From: Cryptomeria japonica
Lineage: Eukaryota; Streptophyta; Pinopsida; Cupressales; Cupressaceae
Direction of reading: 5' to 3'
DNA length: 64,000 bases
NCBI RefSeq assembly: GCF_030272615.1
Contig: NC_081409.1
Location: 878,759,220 to 878,823,219, forward strand
Below, in pieces: positions 33,208-44,930 of the stretch. The position numbers and the translations under genes were made by a program. A model generated the notes under the pieces. The model did not search any database. It was given only the letters and a program-made list of their open reading frames with translations, and had not been told where the DNA came from. Every line of letters begins with the position of its first letter. Within the stretch, counting starts at the first letter, position 1.

Positions 33208-33628
33208 CGGGGTTTCATTTGATATGACTACCGGTTGGTAGTCTCAACTTCAGGGTTTCTAGTTGATGCATTTCAAGTCTGTGTGATTTGACTGACAACA
33301 TCCTGTGATGGGTTAGCATTGAAATGAAGATCATATCATGTTGCCACATCAGCCTTGTGCATGTGAAGGATTTCCTTGAGGATCTAGCATGAAGAAGATT
33401 GATCCTATCTACCTCGGGAATGTGCAGAGTCTCGATAAATGGTGGAGAGTACGTGATGGGTTATCAACTTCCAGAAGCGTCAAAGAACGAACGATGGAGA
33501 ACATCTTGAGATTTGTTCAAAATTGTTTTACACTATGCAATGTCATTGAAAGGTCAGGATTGGACCGACTGTATTGATAACCTAAATGCTTAGGGTTTTA
33601 GGTTTTGGCTACCGACCTAATTGTTGTC

Positions 33629-33634
33629 TATAAA
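33629..33634 (+). promoter_or_regulatory. TATA box of Copia-1 5' LTR
   Basis: TATAAA in TTGTCTATAAAGTTG, 620 bases into the LTR. The 3' LTR has the mutated TATAAG at 41949-41954, and LTR E has TATAAGG near 48689. Confidence 0.55.
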
Positions 33635-34505
33635 GTTGATGATGATTTGCACTATGAAGTTGTTGGCAAATGATTGTGTGTGTATCCAAGTGAAGAGATA
33701 CTTGATTCTTGCCAGACTGGTGCAGTGAGTAGAGATCTGCAGAGTGTGATTATAGAAGTAAAGGAACTAAAGTGGATTTGCCTTGGCATTTAGTGTTGTT
33801 ATCAGATCGGTGTTTTACCTATTGACTTCTAACCATTTCAGCAATTGAAAAATCCCTTAACCGGGTAGCTTTAATGGGATTTTTGTAAATCCTTTAACAG
33901 GGTGACTCAAAATCATTGAGTTCTTCAAATCCTCTTGTGAGGTAACCTTTAACAGGGTTCTAACCTTTAACTGAGTAATTATCCATCCCTTAACCAGGTG
34001 ATCCCTAGCAGGATCAGTTCCTAGCAGAACCTATTGTAAAGTCCTTAACTAGACTAGGCTCCTAATAGAGAGGACTTCAGAAGAGTACAAAGAACAACTT
34101 GTGAGTATTCATCCCTGCCGTGGTTTTTCCCAGTTGGGTTTCCACGTGAAAAATCAGTGTGTTATGTGTGATTCTTTTTCATGTGATGTCTCAGTGTTTT
34201 CTGTTAAGTGGTAAAGCATGTTGATCCAGTGGTCATTATATTTCTAATGATGTATTACTTTCTTATGCATATGGGTGAAGTGGAAATGAGTTATTAGGTT
34301 TTGTGAAGATCTAAGTGTTACCGGTTTATGTGTTTCATAGTCTCACTGTGTTTTACCGGTAGTGCCCTGATTTAGATCGGTGATGTTGTTTATCAGTTAG
34401 TGCAGTCTTTATAGTTAAAGTGGTTTAAGGAATTTTTTGTCTATACTGATTCACCCCCCCTCTTAGTATCTGTTGAGTATTTATTATTCATCATTATTCA
34501 TCAAT

Positions 34506-34516
34506 TGGTATCAGAG
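34506..34516 (+). other. Primer binding site of Copia-1 (tRNA-iMet)
   Basis: TGGTATCAGAG two bases after the 5' LTR is the standard complement of the initiator methionine tRNA 3' end, usual in plant Copia elements. Confidence 0.85.
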
Positions 34517-34574
34517 TGTCCTCCAGGTCCTCTGTGTTGTAAGCTTAACCACTTGAGGAAAAGATCCTATTCTA

Positions 34575-35470
34575 ATGATGAAGAGGGAAGGCCCTAAGTT
34601 TAACAAAGACAACTTTAAGATATGGAAGGATAGAATGAAGATATACATTAAAAATATGGGTGCTCAACACTGGAGCTATGTTGAGAATACTTATGTTATC
34701 CCTACCGGTACTCTCACCAATGATCAAAGAAGAGAAATTTAGGAGAATGGGCAAGTCATGGAAGCTCTTATCAACAGTCTATCTGATGTTGAGTTTATAG
34801 ATGTTCAGGAAAAAGACAATCCCAAAGATGTATGGTATGCTCTAGAGTCTATCAATGGTGATGATGAGCATGAGAAGCAAGCTAAGGAAGAAATCCTTAG
34901 AGGAAAGTTTGAAGACATGCGGATGGTTGAAGGAGAGACCATTCAACAATATGGGATAAGGATTAAAATTATTGCTGGATACATCAAGAGTGCAGGAGGT
35001 ACAATGGATGATTCTACCATTGTTAGCAAAGTTTTGAGAACCTTATTACCGGTCTATGCAATAAGGGTTGCCGCTATTCAGGAATTGAGATCTATTGACA
35101 AGACAAAGGTGTCCCTAGATTCCATCATTGCTAAGTTAACCACATATGAGCTAAATAGTTATGATGGCAGTGTTCAGAAGACTGATTCGGCCTTTAAAGC
35201 ATCTACTACACTATCTAGAAAGGGTAAAGAAGCTAGTACCAGTTGTGAACCAAGACAAAGAAGAGATATAGATGATGAGGAGATCGTGATGGAATTTGAA
35301 ACTCTTTTGGCCAAGAGACTTCCTAAGGGAACTGTAAAATACAGAGGTAAGCTCCCTTTGAAATGCTTTTCTTGCAATAAGATAGGACATATTGTTGTCA
35401 AATGTCCTAATAGTGATAATAAGGACAAACCAGAGAGGCTCAAAAAGTTCAAAGGAGAAAATAGGAGAAA
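34575..35470 (+). pseudogene. Copia-1 gag
   Basis: ATG at 34575 begins a frame with the gag opening of plant Copia elements (F-N-K-D-N-F-K-I-W-K-D-R-M). A TAG at 34740 replaces a glutamine codon after 55 codons, and the same frame continues to 35820. The capsid region has DVWYALE, LRGKFEDMRM and a leucine-rich stretch to about 35160. The zinc knuckle CFSCNKIGHIVVKC (35362-35403) is intact C-x2-C-x4-H-x4-C. Gag forms the particle and binds the element RNA. Confidence 0.88.
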
Positions 35471-35474
35471 CTAT

Positions 35475-35835
35475 CTTGTTGTAGTTGATGAAGGTGTCAC
35501 TGATGATGAATCAAAAGATGAAGAAAGTGAAGACATAGTATTTGTAGCTATTAAGGAAGATGTGTCAGACAAGAAGGCTCTTGTCTCCCACTTTGATAAT
35601 TCCAATGAGTGGATTATTGACAGTGGTTGTTCTCACCACATGACTGGTGACCGGAGAAAGTTTCCATCTCTGGAAGAGGATGATGGAGGTGTAGTCCGAT
35701 TTGGTAATGATGCACCTTGTATGGTAAAAGGAAAAGGGTCCATTTCTCTAAATGGAAAAAGTTGTGCTGATAATGTGTATTGGGTAGAAGGTCTCAGGCA
35801 TAACCTTTTGAGTTTTGCTTAGCTGAATGATAAAG
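35475..35835 (+). pseudogene. Copia-1 protease
   Basis: In the same frame, an acidic linker is followed by WIIDSGCSHHMTG (from about 35611), the classical Copia aspartic protease active site with D-S-G intact, and by VRFGNDAPC and NVYWVEGLRHNLLS. A TAG at 35820 replaces the glutamine that normally follows 'LLS.A'. Confidence 0.87.
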
Positions 35836-37069
35836 GGCTCACTATGGAATTCAAAGATGGAGTATGCAAAATAAAAGGAAAGAGTGGTGAACTGATGGCC
35901 ACTGGTATGCAGACCAAAGGTAATTTATTTAAGCTAAATACAAATATCAGTCAATGTCTAATGACTAAATTTGATGACAATTGGATATGGAATAGGACAC
36001 TCTGCCATGTAAATTTTGATAACATTGAGAAGGCCAGTAAGATCAAGGCAGTTAGAGGATTGTCTATGCTAAACAAACTAGAGAATCCTTTATGTAAAGA
36101 ATGTCAACTGGGGAAAATGTCTTCCTCAACCTTCAAAGGTAAATCTTTCACAACAGATAATTTACTTGATCTTGTGCATACTAATTTGTGTGGTCTTATG
36201 AAAACTAGGAGTGTTAAGGGAGATAGGTACTTTATGATTCTTACTGATGATTGCTCAAGAATGATGTGGGTCACATTCTTGAAAGACAAGTTTGAAGCTT
36301 TTAGAAAGTTCAAAGCCTTCAGAGAAATAGTTGAAAAGGAAAGTGGTAAGAGGATCAAATGCCTTAGAACCGATCAAGGAGGTGAGTTCACCTTTGGAGA
36401 ATTCAATAAGTACTGTGAAGAGAACGACATCAAGAGGCAACTGTTTGCCCCCTGGACTCCACAACAAAATGGCCTAGCAGAAAGAAAAAATCGGATTGTA
36501 GTTGAAGCAGCCAGAACAATACTGATTCAAGGGAAGGTTTCTCACACCTTTTGGAGAGAAGCGGTGAGCACAACAGTCTACACTATGAACCAAGTACTCA
36601 TCAAGAAAGGTAAGGATAAAACTCCTTATGAGTATTAGATCGGTAAGTCTCCTGTAGTAAGCTACTTTAGAGTGTTTGGTAGAAAATGTTATATCAAGAG
36701 GAGTGAACACCGGAGCAAGTTTGATGCAAAATGTGATGAGGGAATATTCCTAGGGTATTCCACCAAGAGCAAAGCTCTTAAGTGTTTTAACAATAGGACT
36801 CAGAGAATTGTTGAAAGTATCAATGTTAGAGTTGATGAAACCTCTGAGAAACCTGAGGAAACTGACAATGAGCAAGTGGTAGATGAACTGGTTGTAACTT
36901 TCTGGGAACCAGTTGCAAAACAACCAAGTACCAGTAACAGTGCTCCTACACCAGTAGTTGCTGATGAAGATGAGGATGAAGAAGAAAAGCAAGAGGAATC
37001 TGTTAAGATCATTCCTAGGTATGTAAAGCTACATCATGATCCAAAGCAGATCATAGGAGATAAGGATGT
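35836..37069 (+). pseudogene. Copia-1 integrase
   Basis: Continues in frame. The zinc-binding segment has CHVNFDN and CKECQLGKM; the first histidine of the usual 'W H . R . G H' box is changed (W-N-R-T-L-C-H). The catalytic core has D in ILTDDCSR, D in LRTDQGGEF and E in NGLAERKNR, so all three acidic residues are present. TAG at 36636 replaces a tryptophan codon. The C-terminal part runs through GYSTKSKALK and an acidic linker to 37069, where solo LTR B interrupts it. The frame at 36474-36710 and others on the minus strand are shadows. Confidence 0.88.
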
Positions 37070-37074
37070 AGGAA
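37070..37074 (+). repeat. Left TSD (AGGAA) of solo LTR B
   Basis: Repeated at 38611-38615. The Copia-1 coding sense continues across the flanks. Confidence 0.85.
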
Positions 37075-38610
37075 TGATAGTTCTGATACTTAATATAAGT
37101 ACAGATCCAATAGCCAACAAGATGAGAGGGGGGGGGGGTGAATCATACAAACTTAATCATCCATAAAAACATCAGATTCAACCTCGGTAACATATATACC
37201 AGTCATATAACCAAAAACTATCAAACATGCAAACTCAAAAGCATATGAACAATATAAACCTCATAACACCAGATTTAACATGGAAACCCAAATAGGGAAA
37301 AACCACTATGGGATTTCGGACCCACTAAGAAATATACTCTTCTAGAGTATGCTTGGTTAAAAGCAAATCCTGTTAAAGATTACAAACACATTACTAGATG
37401 TGACCCGATTAAGGGATTTCCCTCAGATCTGTTAGGATCTTCACTTTGTTAGAAGTGACCTTGTCAAAGGATTTCAAACACTCAATCATAATGTCACATT
37501 GCTAGAGGATTTGCATATAAGACTGTTAAGTCCACTCAGTTAAGATATTTTTTGTCACTTTCACAAAATAACAGTAATAAAAATCTATCTGCAACTTCAC
37601 ATCTAAAATGCTAAAGCAGATTCCTATTTGTTCAATACAATCTAGACATAGAACTAATCTTGTCTATTTGTTGGGCATCAATACTCTATTATTCTAACAG
37701 GTCTTCAAGCTTCTGTGCTTGGTAATCACTATGCAACATCCCTGTGCATACACTTGCCCGCATACCTTGTTTATCAATAGTTTCCTATTTATAAACAATC
37801 TTCTAACCGCTTAATCTTCTTGATCACATTTCCCATGATCAATCATAGCCATTAGATCTTCAATCTTGTCCAGATTCATTGTATCTTTCGATTTGAAAAT
37901 GTTTTACCCCACCTTGGAACTTGCATATTCACCTTGGAACTTGTGTTAGGGTAATGCGGTTCAGTTTGAGCTGTAGATCTTCCTGCTGACTTTCCATTGC
38001 CTTAGATTAGTTAACAAACTTCTTCCATGGCTTACCAATCATTGATCCGCTCCAACTCATCAGCTTCTTTCATTAAATATCACATGTAAACATTTAATGA
38101 ATTTTGTTATAGCTTGGTTGTAACTCGGTGAATACTAAACTTCACTCGGTAGACATTCTACCTTCATTAACCGATAGCGATAACCTTAGGGTTTACCGAC
38201 TAGGTTCCTTAGGGTTTACTGATTAGGTTCTTTGCTTGATAACATAGTATAGTATTAACCTTTACATTTTACAACATATGTATGATGTTAAAACAATCTA
38301 AAACATCATGATCTCATCATTGTCTGACTCGGTAGTAGTTGCCCATTGAATAACTTATCCCCTTATTCATCATATTCTTTCCTATGTCTTTTACCGACTT
38401 CTTTATAATCTTCATATCATACTTCTCAAGATATGGCAACATCATACTGAATTAGAAAATCAATTTCTTGGCATCAATGAAAAAATAATAATATCAAGAT
38501 AGTAAAACATCTTTAATCAGTTATGTCCATAATCATCAACAACTTTCTCAATATCCTTATTGAAATGTCAACAATCTTTCATTGTCTATTATAATGTAAT
38601 ATTGCCAACA
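37075..38610 (-). mobile_element. Solo LTR B (Copia-2 family, 1,536 bp)
   Basis: On the + strand it reads TGATAGTTCTGATAC...ATTGCCAACA, flanked by AGGAA on both sides. It matches the 3' LTR of Copia-2 (48852-50374) along its whole length, including a G-run at 37126-37137 and the block AGGGAAAAACCACTATGGGA near 37294. No internal sequence is present. It lies between the integrase and RT of Copia-1 and carries no gene. Confidence 0.9.
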
Positions 38611-38615
38611 AGGAA

Positions 38616-38946
38616 TTCTTACAAGAAGAAAGGTCAGAGAAAATTCTTGCATGATTTATGAATTTGAGCCTAAAACATTTAAAGAGGCACATAAAGATGA
38701 AGACTGGATTAAGGCTATGGAAGAGGAACTTGATCAGATTGAAAAGAATGGTACATGGTCTTTGGAACCCAAACCTGAGTATAAAAATGTTATTGACACC
38801 AAATGGGTTTTTAGAAACAAATTGAATGAAGATGGCACAGTGGTAACAAACAAAGCCAGACTGGTATGTAAGGGATATGCTCAAGAAGAAGGAGAATACT
38901 ATGGAGAAACTTTTGCTCCAGAAGCTAGATTGGAAGGAGTTCGAAT
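38616..38946 (+). pseudogene. Copia-1 reverse transcriptase, N-terminal part
   Basis: After solo LTR B the frame resumes with 'YEFEPKTFKEA', 'DWIKAMEEELDQIEKN.TW', then DTKWVFRNKLNEDG and KARLVCKGYAQEEG, the standard Copia RT opening. It is cut after the 'EGVR' strand by the MITE at 38947, with the target duplicated at 38939-38946. Confidence 0.9.
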
Positions 38947-39810
38947 TAGTGAAAACTTTAGTGGCTAATATTCGCTAATTGCTATTTTTTGAAATTTGGG
39001 AATCAAATTTGGCTAATAATTTCAACTTTTAAGGTAACCCAAATCGACACATTTTTACAAATTTTTATTTTAATGTTATTTAAATCGCTAGAGAATTTAT
39101 TTTATTAGTTTTTTAACTTAAAGATTCGCCACAATATTTGATACATGATTGGATCAGATTCACCAATATTTTATAATTTATTGTAGAAATCCAAATTAAT
39201 TCACCAATAATATATCATAATTATTAGTTACTTTAGGGTTATATCAACAATCTTTTATTTCCACCATGGATTTAAAATATAACCTAATGCATTACCTTCA
39301 TTGTATTCCATGAGGTAAAATACACCTACAAGTTGTAATGCTCATGGGGTTTGAAATTGCTTTTGAATTGTTGACTTCAATGAAAACCAATGGTCTAAAA
39401 TCAATTTTTGGTCCCATGAGTATTACAAATTGTTTGTAAATTTTATCTCACAAAATAGAAAGAGGGCTATTAGATTATTTTAAGTTAATGGTAGAAACCA
39501 AATAAAGTATAGTCTAACCCTTAAACTCATTAATGATTTCAACCTTCGTGCCTTTACTTTTTTATAAAAGATTATTTTTAAATGAAAGGAAATGAAATAG
39601 TAATTAATGCATACAATGCTTATTTTCCAAGATTCATCAATATTTTTTACCAAAAAAAATGATATAAACAAATTCGCTAATAAAATTATTATTTTTTTAA
39701 TAAAAAGGAAAGATTCGCTAATAAACATTATTATTATTTTTAGAAAAAATTAAATATTCGCTAAGATTTTATACAATTTTTGGAGGGGGGGTTTCTTAAA
39801 GTTATCATTG
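38947..39810. mobile_element. hAT-like non-autonomous element (MITE), 864 bp
   Basis: It interrupts the Copia-1 RT with an 8-bp duplication GTTCGAAT (38939-38946 and 39811-39818), the TSD length of hAT transposons. The ends are imperfect inverted repeats: TAGTGAAAACTTTAG on the left against CAATGATAACTTTAA read inward from the right. The interior is AT-rich and non-coding, with the 8-mer ATTCGCTA (usually followed by A) at about 38969, 39672, 39713 and 39756, three of them in the last 140 bases. Such subterminal repeats are typical transposase-binding sites in hAT elements. Removing the insert plus one target copy leaves the RT frame in register. Confidence 0.85.
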
Positions 39811-40300
39811 GTTCGAATGCTTCTTTCATATGCAGCCTTCAAGGGATTCAAAGTGTATCAGATGGATGTAAAATATGCATTCTTGAATGGAATACTTGAA
39901 GAGGAAGTGTATATAGAGCAACCAGATGGGTTTGCCCTATCAGAAGATAGTGATATGGTCTACATAAAGCCTTGTATGGATTAAAGCAAGCACCTAGAGC
40001 ATGGTATGAACGTTTACACTCCCATCTTGTGAAGATTGGTTTTGAAAGAACAAGTGAAGATAGCAATATCTATCTGAAGTCAAAAGGAGATTAGATTCTG
40101 ATCTGTGAAGTGTTTGTTGATGACATAATTTTTGGTGGAGTTGACAAGATGTCATGCATTTGCAGATGAGATGAAGAAGGAATTTGAGATGTCACTAATC
40201 GAAGAGATTAAGTTCTTCATTGGACTACAGATTCAACAAATGAAAGATGGCATCTTCATCACTTAGTTCAAGTATGTCAAAGATGTGTTGAAGACCTTTG
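39811..40300 (+). pseudogene. Copia-1 reverse transcriptase, C-terminal part
   Basis: Resumes after the MITE with 'AAFKGFKVYQMDV', 'AFLNGILEEEVYIEQP.GF', then after a shift 'ALYGLKQAPRAWYERLH' and the catalytic FVDDIIFGG (about 40110-40138). All RT landmarks are present. A one-base loss near 39965, an in-frame TAG at 40093 and a further shift near 40150 break it. Confidence 0.88.
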
Positions 40301-41060
40301 GCATGGAAGACAACAAACCGATTGGTACACCGATGATGACCAATTATAAATTGTCAAAAGAAGATGACTCAGGATTGGTGAATGAGAAGGAATACCGATC
40401 AATGATTGGTAAGTTGCACTATATAGTACACAACAAATTGGACATTGCACATGCAGTGGGCATTACTGCACGTTTCCAAAAAAGTCCAAGAGAATCCCAC
40501 TTGGTAGAAGTCAAGCAGATTCTTAGATATCTGAAGGGAACTATAGATTATGGATTGCGGTATCCATACAGTAATGATTTCAATCTCAAAGTGTTTATAG
40601 ATACCGATTGGGCTGGTAATGTGGGTGACTGGAAGAGCACAACCGGTGGTGCATTCTTTCTTGGTGATAGACTAGTCTCATGGATGAGTAAAAAGCAGAG
40701 TTGTATCTCTTAGTCTACAACAAAAGCAGAATATGTAGTAGTACTTATGAACTGCACTCAGACAATTTGGATGAATCATGTACTAAGTGGTTTCAAAGTC
40801 CCTGTATCTGAATCGGTGAGTATATTTTGTGTAACACAAGTGCAATTAATATTTCCAAAAATCCGGTATTGCATGCTAGAACCAAGCACTTCAAGTTCAA
40901 GTATCATTTCTTGAGGGAGAAGGTTCAGAAAAAAAGAGGTTGTATAGGAACATGTTTCTAGTAAGGAGCAGTTAGCAGATATATTCACCAAGCCTCTACC
41001 GAAGGCTACATTTACCTATTTAAGAGGTGAATTAGGGGTGTTACCCCTTCAAGAGGTGAA
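40301..41060 (+). pseudogene. Copia-1 RT tail and RNase H
   Basis: Frame 40285-40713 covers the connection (GTPMMTNYKLSK, YRSMIGKLHYIVH, DIAHAVGI, ILRYLKGT) and the RNase H start (FIDTDWAGN, KSTTGGAFFLG, VSWMSKKQ). A TAG at 40711 replaces a glutamine codon before 'STT.AEYV'. The rest runs to about 41060 in broken frames, including 'LADIFTKPLP'. Confidence 0.87.
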
Positions 41061-41315
41061 CTAAAGGTATGTGCTCCACACCAGTCAGGTATTACATTGT
41101 CAAATCTTTTCAAGATTGATGTGTTGAAGGATGCTACTCCTCAGGGGGAGCAACATAGTGGAACATAGATGTTTGTGCCTCCACTTTGGCATTGCTATCA
41201 AAGGGGAGAAGATGTGAATCAAAGAAGATATCTGCAGTTTTGGAGACATAATATGGAAGAGATTGGGGAGAAGATGTGAAGCGGAGAGATATCTTTGTAT
41301 ACTGCCATCAATGCC
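41061..41315 (+). other. Copia-1 3' internal untranslated region
   Basis: Non-coding spacer between RNase H and the polypurine tract. It contains a short duplication (CTTCAAGAGGTGAACT after a related string). Confidence 0.5.
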
Positions 41316-41327
41316 AAAGGGGGAGAT
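41316..41327 (+). other. Polypurine tract of Copia-1
   Basis: AAAGGGGGAGAT directly before the 3' LTR. The preceding bases GCCATCAATGCC are identical to those in Copia-2 although the LTRs differ. Confidence 0.85.
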
Positions 41328-42823
41328 TATTGGCATATGTGCAGAGTTGGTTGGCATGATGATAATGTATGTTGTCATTGATGTCAATATGCTAAAGTAT
41401 GAACTAGTATATTGAAGAAAGTAAACTGGCAAGAGAACTGGTATGATGGTATGAAGTAAACGGGTATGATGATGTGAACCGGTATATGCGAAATGATGAA
41501 CTGGTATGTTGGATTGTGAACCGGTATCGGGGTTTCAATTGATATGACTACTGGTTGGTAGTCTCATCTTCAGGGTTTCCAGTTGATGCATTTCAAGTCT
41601 ATGTGATTCGACCGATGACATCTTGTGATGGGTTAGCATTGAAATGAAGATCAGATCATGTTGCCACATCAGCCTTGTGTGCGTGAAGGATTTCCTTGAG
41701 GATCTTGCATGAAGAAGATTGATCCTATCTACCTCGGGAATGTGCGAAGTCTCAGTAAACGGTGGAAAGCGCATGATGGGTTATCAACTTCCAAAAGGGG
41801 CAAAGAATGAACGATGGAGAATGTCTTGAGATTTGTTCAAAATTGTTTTACACTATTCAATGTGATTGAACGGCCAGGATTGGACCGATTGTATTGATAA
41901 CCTAGATGCTTAGGGTTTTAGGTTTCGGCTACCAACCTAATTGTTGTCTATAAGGTCAATGATGATTTGCATTTTGAAGTTGTTGGCAAATGATTGTGTG
42001 TGTATCCAAGTGAAGAGATACTTGATTCTTGCCAGACTGGTGCAGTGAGTAGAGATTTGCAGAGTGTGATTGCAAAAGTAAAGGAACTAAAGTGGATCTA
42101 CCTTGGCATTTAGTGTTGTTATCAGATCAGTGTTTTACCTATTGACTTCTAACCATTTCAGTAGTTGAAAAATCCCTTAACCGGGTAGCTTTAACAGGCT
42201 TTCTATAAATCCTTTAATAAGGTGACTCAAAATCATTGAGTTCTTCAAATCCTCTTGCGAGGTAACCTTTAACAGGGTTCTAAACTTTAACCGAGTATTT
42301 AGCCATCCCTTAACCGAGTGATCCCTAACAGGATTGGTTCCTAGCAGAACCTATTGTAAAGTCCTTAACCAAACTAGGATCCTAACAGAGCGGACTTCAG
42401 AAGAGTTCAAATAACAACTTGTGGGTATTCATCCCCACCGTGGTTTTTCCTAGTTGGGTTTCCACATAAAAAATTAGTGTGTTATGTGTGATGCTTTTTC
42501 ATGTGATGTCTTAGTGTTTTTTGTTAAGTGGTAAAGCATGCTGATCCAGTGGTCATTATATTTCTAATGATGTATTACTTGCTTATGCATATGGTTGAAG
42601 TGGAAATGAGTTATTAGGTTTTGTGAAGATCTAAGTGTTACCGGTTTATGTGTTTCATAGTCTCACTGTGTTTTACCGGTAGTGCCCTGATTTAGATCGG
42701 TGATGCCGTTTATCAGTTATTGCAGTCTTCACGATCAAAGTCGTTTAAGGAAGTTTTTGTCTATACTAATTGACCCCCCCTCTCAGTATCTGTTGAGTAT
42801 TTACCATTCATCATTATTCATCA
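41328..42823 (+). repeat. 3' LTR of Copia-1
   Basis: 1,496 bp, TATTGGCATATG...TTCATCA; the second base of the expected TG terminus is mutated. Equal in length to the 5' LTR. Confidence 0.92.
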
Positions 42824-42828
42824 AACTC

Positions 42829-44930
42829 ACGTGACTCCCATGGGGGATTGTGCACTCATGAAAAGGAAGGAGCATGTGTGGACATGTGGACATATCAATA
42901 ATGATTATTTTTTAAGCCCCGATTATAAGACAATGATATTAAAAATCAATGTCCTTTATCAAGGTAGGATTTACCTTTTGCATGTGCCACTCAGTCTGGA
43001 GGTTAATTGGAGTAATTATGTTACTACTAGCTTGCATGATTTCAAAAATCAAAACAATATTGTTAAAGCTAAACTCGTTTAAATAAGGTAGTATTTTTTG
43101 GCTATCTCCTTTGCTAAAAGGTTAATTTAGATGATTTATGAAATTACCATGGTTGCAAATACTTGTGAGATGACTATGTGAGGAGACAAGGTGCATTTTG
43201 AGCCTGGTAAGCTTGACTACTTTAAGAAGGATCCAACTGTTTAGCATTACTGTATTGAAGGGAGTGGCATAATATTTGGAGAACCTAAGGGGGTATGATG
43301 AGCAACTTTCAATTTCATTTTCTATGTCCTAGAATAATTGAAGGGTTGTTATTAGGGGAATCTCCTTTCAATTCTTTAAGGAGGTTATCGTCCAAGCCAT
43401 TGGATTTCCACTGGAAGGAAGGAGATGGAATCAAACTAGCTATGTTGCTAATAGTGATAGCCTTAAAAAATTCTTCAAGGAGAAGGAGGCCCCTGTCAAA
43501 TTGCAAGGTGACTTTGCTAGAGAGGAGCTTCAACACTCGTGGAATTTGGAATGTTTAATGGTCGTAAAATACTTTACCCTTGAGGGCTATCATAAAGTTT
43601 TTAATTATTATCATATGCCTTTGTTGAATCATTTTAAAAACCATGATCTTATTTGCCTTCCTTTTTATGTGCTACATTCCCTAGAAATCTCTATTAAGGA
43701 GGCTCTTGACCCTAAAAATAAGAAAAATAGACCTATCCTTCTCCACTAGGATATGATTTATAGACTCTATGCTTACCACTTGGCCTTGTGCCCCCCACAT
43801 AACATAATGTAATTCAACCCCCTCTGCATACATCTCACCCTTTGGTCACATTTGCAAGTGGAATTTCCCCCTCTAGATTTTTCCATCTCTCCACCGAAGC
43901 TTTTGCTTCTTCACCACTCCCTTCTTCCTTTGTAACCATCACAAAGGTGAGCGCCCCAACCTTTCCCTCTCATGTTGTTACTAAAGAGTAGAAAACCGTT
44001 TTCTCTAAGGGAAAGAGAAAATCCACTGGGAAAAGCAAAATAATTATAATTGATAACTCCAACTTTGAGGATACAGACAAAGAGGACCCTAAAGTTGAAA
44101 CTGAGGAAAGGATAAGGTCATAAAGAATTACCTCTCGGGGTACTGGAGGGAAAAAAGAGAAGAAACATACTACTATTAAAATGGAAGAGGACATTCAGGG
44201 GGGTGATAGTGATAATGGAAATCTAAATGAGCTTGAGGTAGAGGATGTGGACATAGGGGATATTGGTGTTGGAAATGTGGGTGGTTTTTTCCCCTCACTA
44301 GGCCCTCAAGATACAAATTAAAAGAATGTGGACACTGTTGGCAATCTAGATGAAGTGGCCCCAAAGGAAATTCTGCAAAAAATGGACCCAATTATTGTGA
44401 TGGTGTCTAATATTGGTGATGAGGGGGTTAAGGGAAAGGAAGGAGATGTGTAAAAGATTGATAAGGGAAATAAAGGTGGTAATAAAAAGGGGGGAAAGAT
44501 TAAAGAAAAAAGAAGTTATCATTTTGCTAAAAAGGATCAACAAAATGTGAAGATCGAAGAGATTTTTGAGGAGACCAACCATCTCGGGGATGCTGAAATA
44601 TTGGCCCTTAAGCATGAAGCTTGAGAGCTAAGGAGTTGTCTAGACAACCATGAGATGAACAATGAATTACAAGCTTTGAAGAAAGAGATAAAGGAGACGA
44701 AGTGTAGGTGGGACACTAGGGACAAACAACTTGCTAGCATCAACAAGTTTTGCATCAGAGTAATGCACAATTCGGCAACAACAATGTTTCTACTGTAGGA
44801 CAAGGTTTCGGAAGAGGATGTGGATAAGAAGGCTTGCAAGGAACTTTACAAGCTCCTTACTAAATATTGGGACAATGTCCTTGATCCGGTTGGTCTTCGT
44901 AAGCCAGCTCTCTAGGTCTAGGCCAGTTTA
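42829..44930 (+). pseudogene. LINE-1 third coding region (unknown family)
   Basis: Not a family I recognise. Downstream of the LINE RNase H, sequence with clear coding character continues in shifting + frames. A first part (42831-43082) has 'DYFLSPDYKTMILKINVLY' and 'NWSNYV'. A middle part (43501-43749) has YFTLEGYHKV, LLNHFKNH, LPFYVLHSLE and ILLH. A lysine/glutamate/glycine-rich linker follows (about 43970-44540). The C-terminal part (44600-44900) looks coiled-coil: NNELQALKKEIKE, then INKFCIRVMHN and ACKELYKLL. Stops are scattered. The order YFTL-LLNH-PFY-SLE-IK recurs in the 5'-truncated copy at 5831-6379. It ends about 190 bases before the LINE 3' terminus. Confidence 0.6.

Larger units (their letters stand above)
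33008..34503 (+). repeat. 5' LTR of Copia-1
   Basis: 1,496 bp, TGTTGGCATATG...TTCATCA. Contains GTCATTGATGTCA at 33054-33066, six (G/A)AACYGGTAT repeats at 33081-33207, a TATAAA at 33629-33634, the GTGG..CCC/GGG..CCAC block at 34118-34147 and a C tract at 34453-34459. A hand count over the first ~215 bases gives about 15 differences from the 3' LTR. Confidence 0.92.
33008..42823 (+). mobile_element. Copia-1: Ty1/Copia retrotransposon with two internal insertions
   Basis: 9,816 bp as found, about 7.40 kb without its inserts. LTRs are 33008-34503 and 41328-42823, both 1,496 bp. Flanking target copies are AACTT (33003-33007) and AACTC (42824-42828), one mismatch. The internal order is gag, protease, integrase, RT, RNase H, which defines Copia. 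Solo LTR B sits between integrase and RT, and a hAT-like MITE sits inside the RT. With those removed, the gag-to-integrase frame and the last RT/RNase H frame are in register. It is broken by several stops, mostly CAG-to-TAG or TGG-to-TAG, and two offsetting shifts near 39960-40160. Confidence 0.92.

Noticed and set aside
37075-37083. Solo LTR B starting at TGATACTT (37084)
   Set aside because: That start gives no TSD; starting at TGATAG (37075) gives AGGAA on both sides and matches the Copia-2 LTR end.
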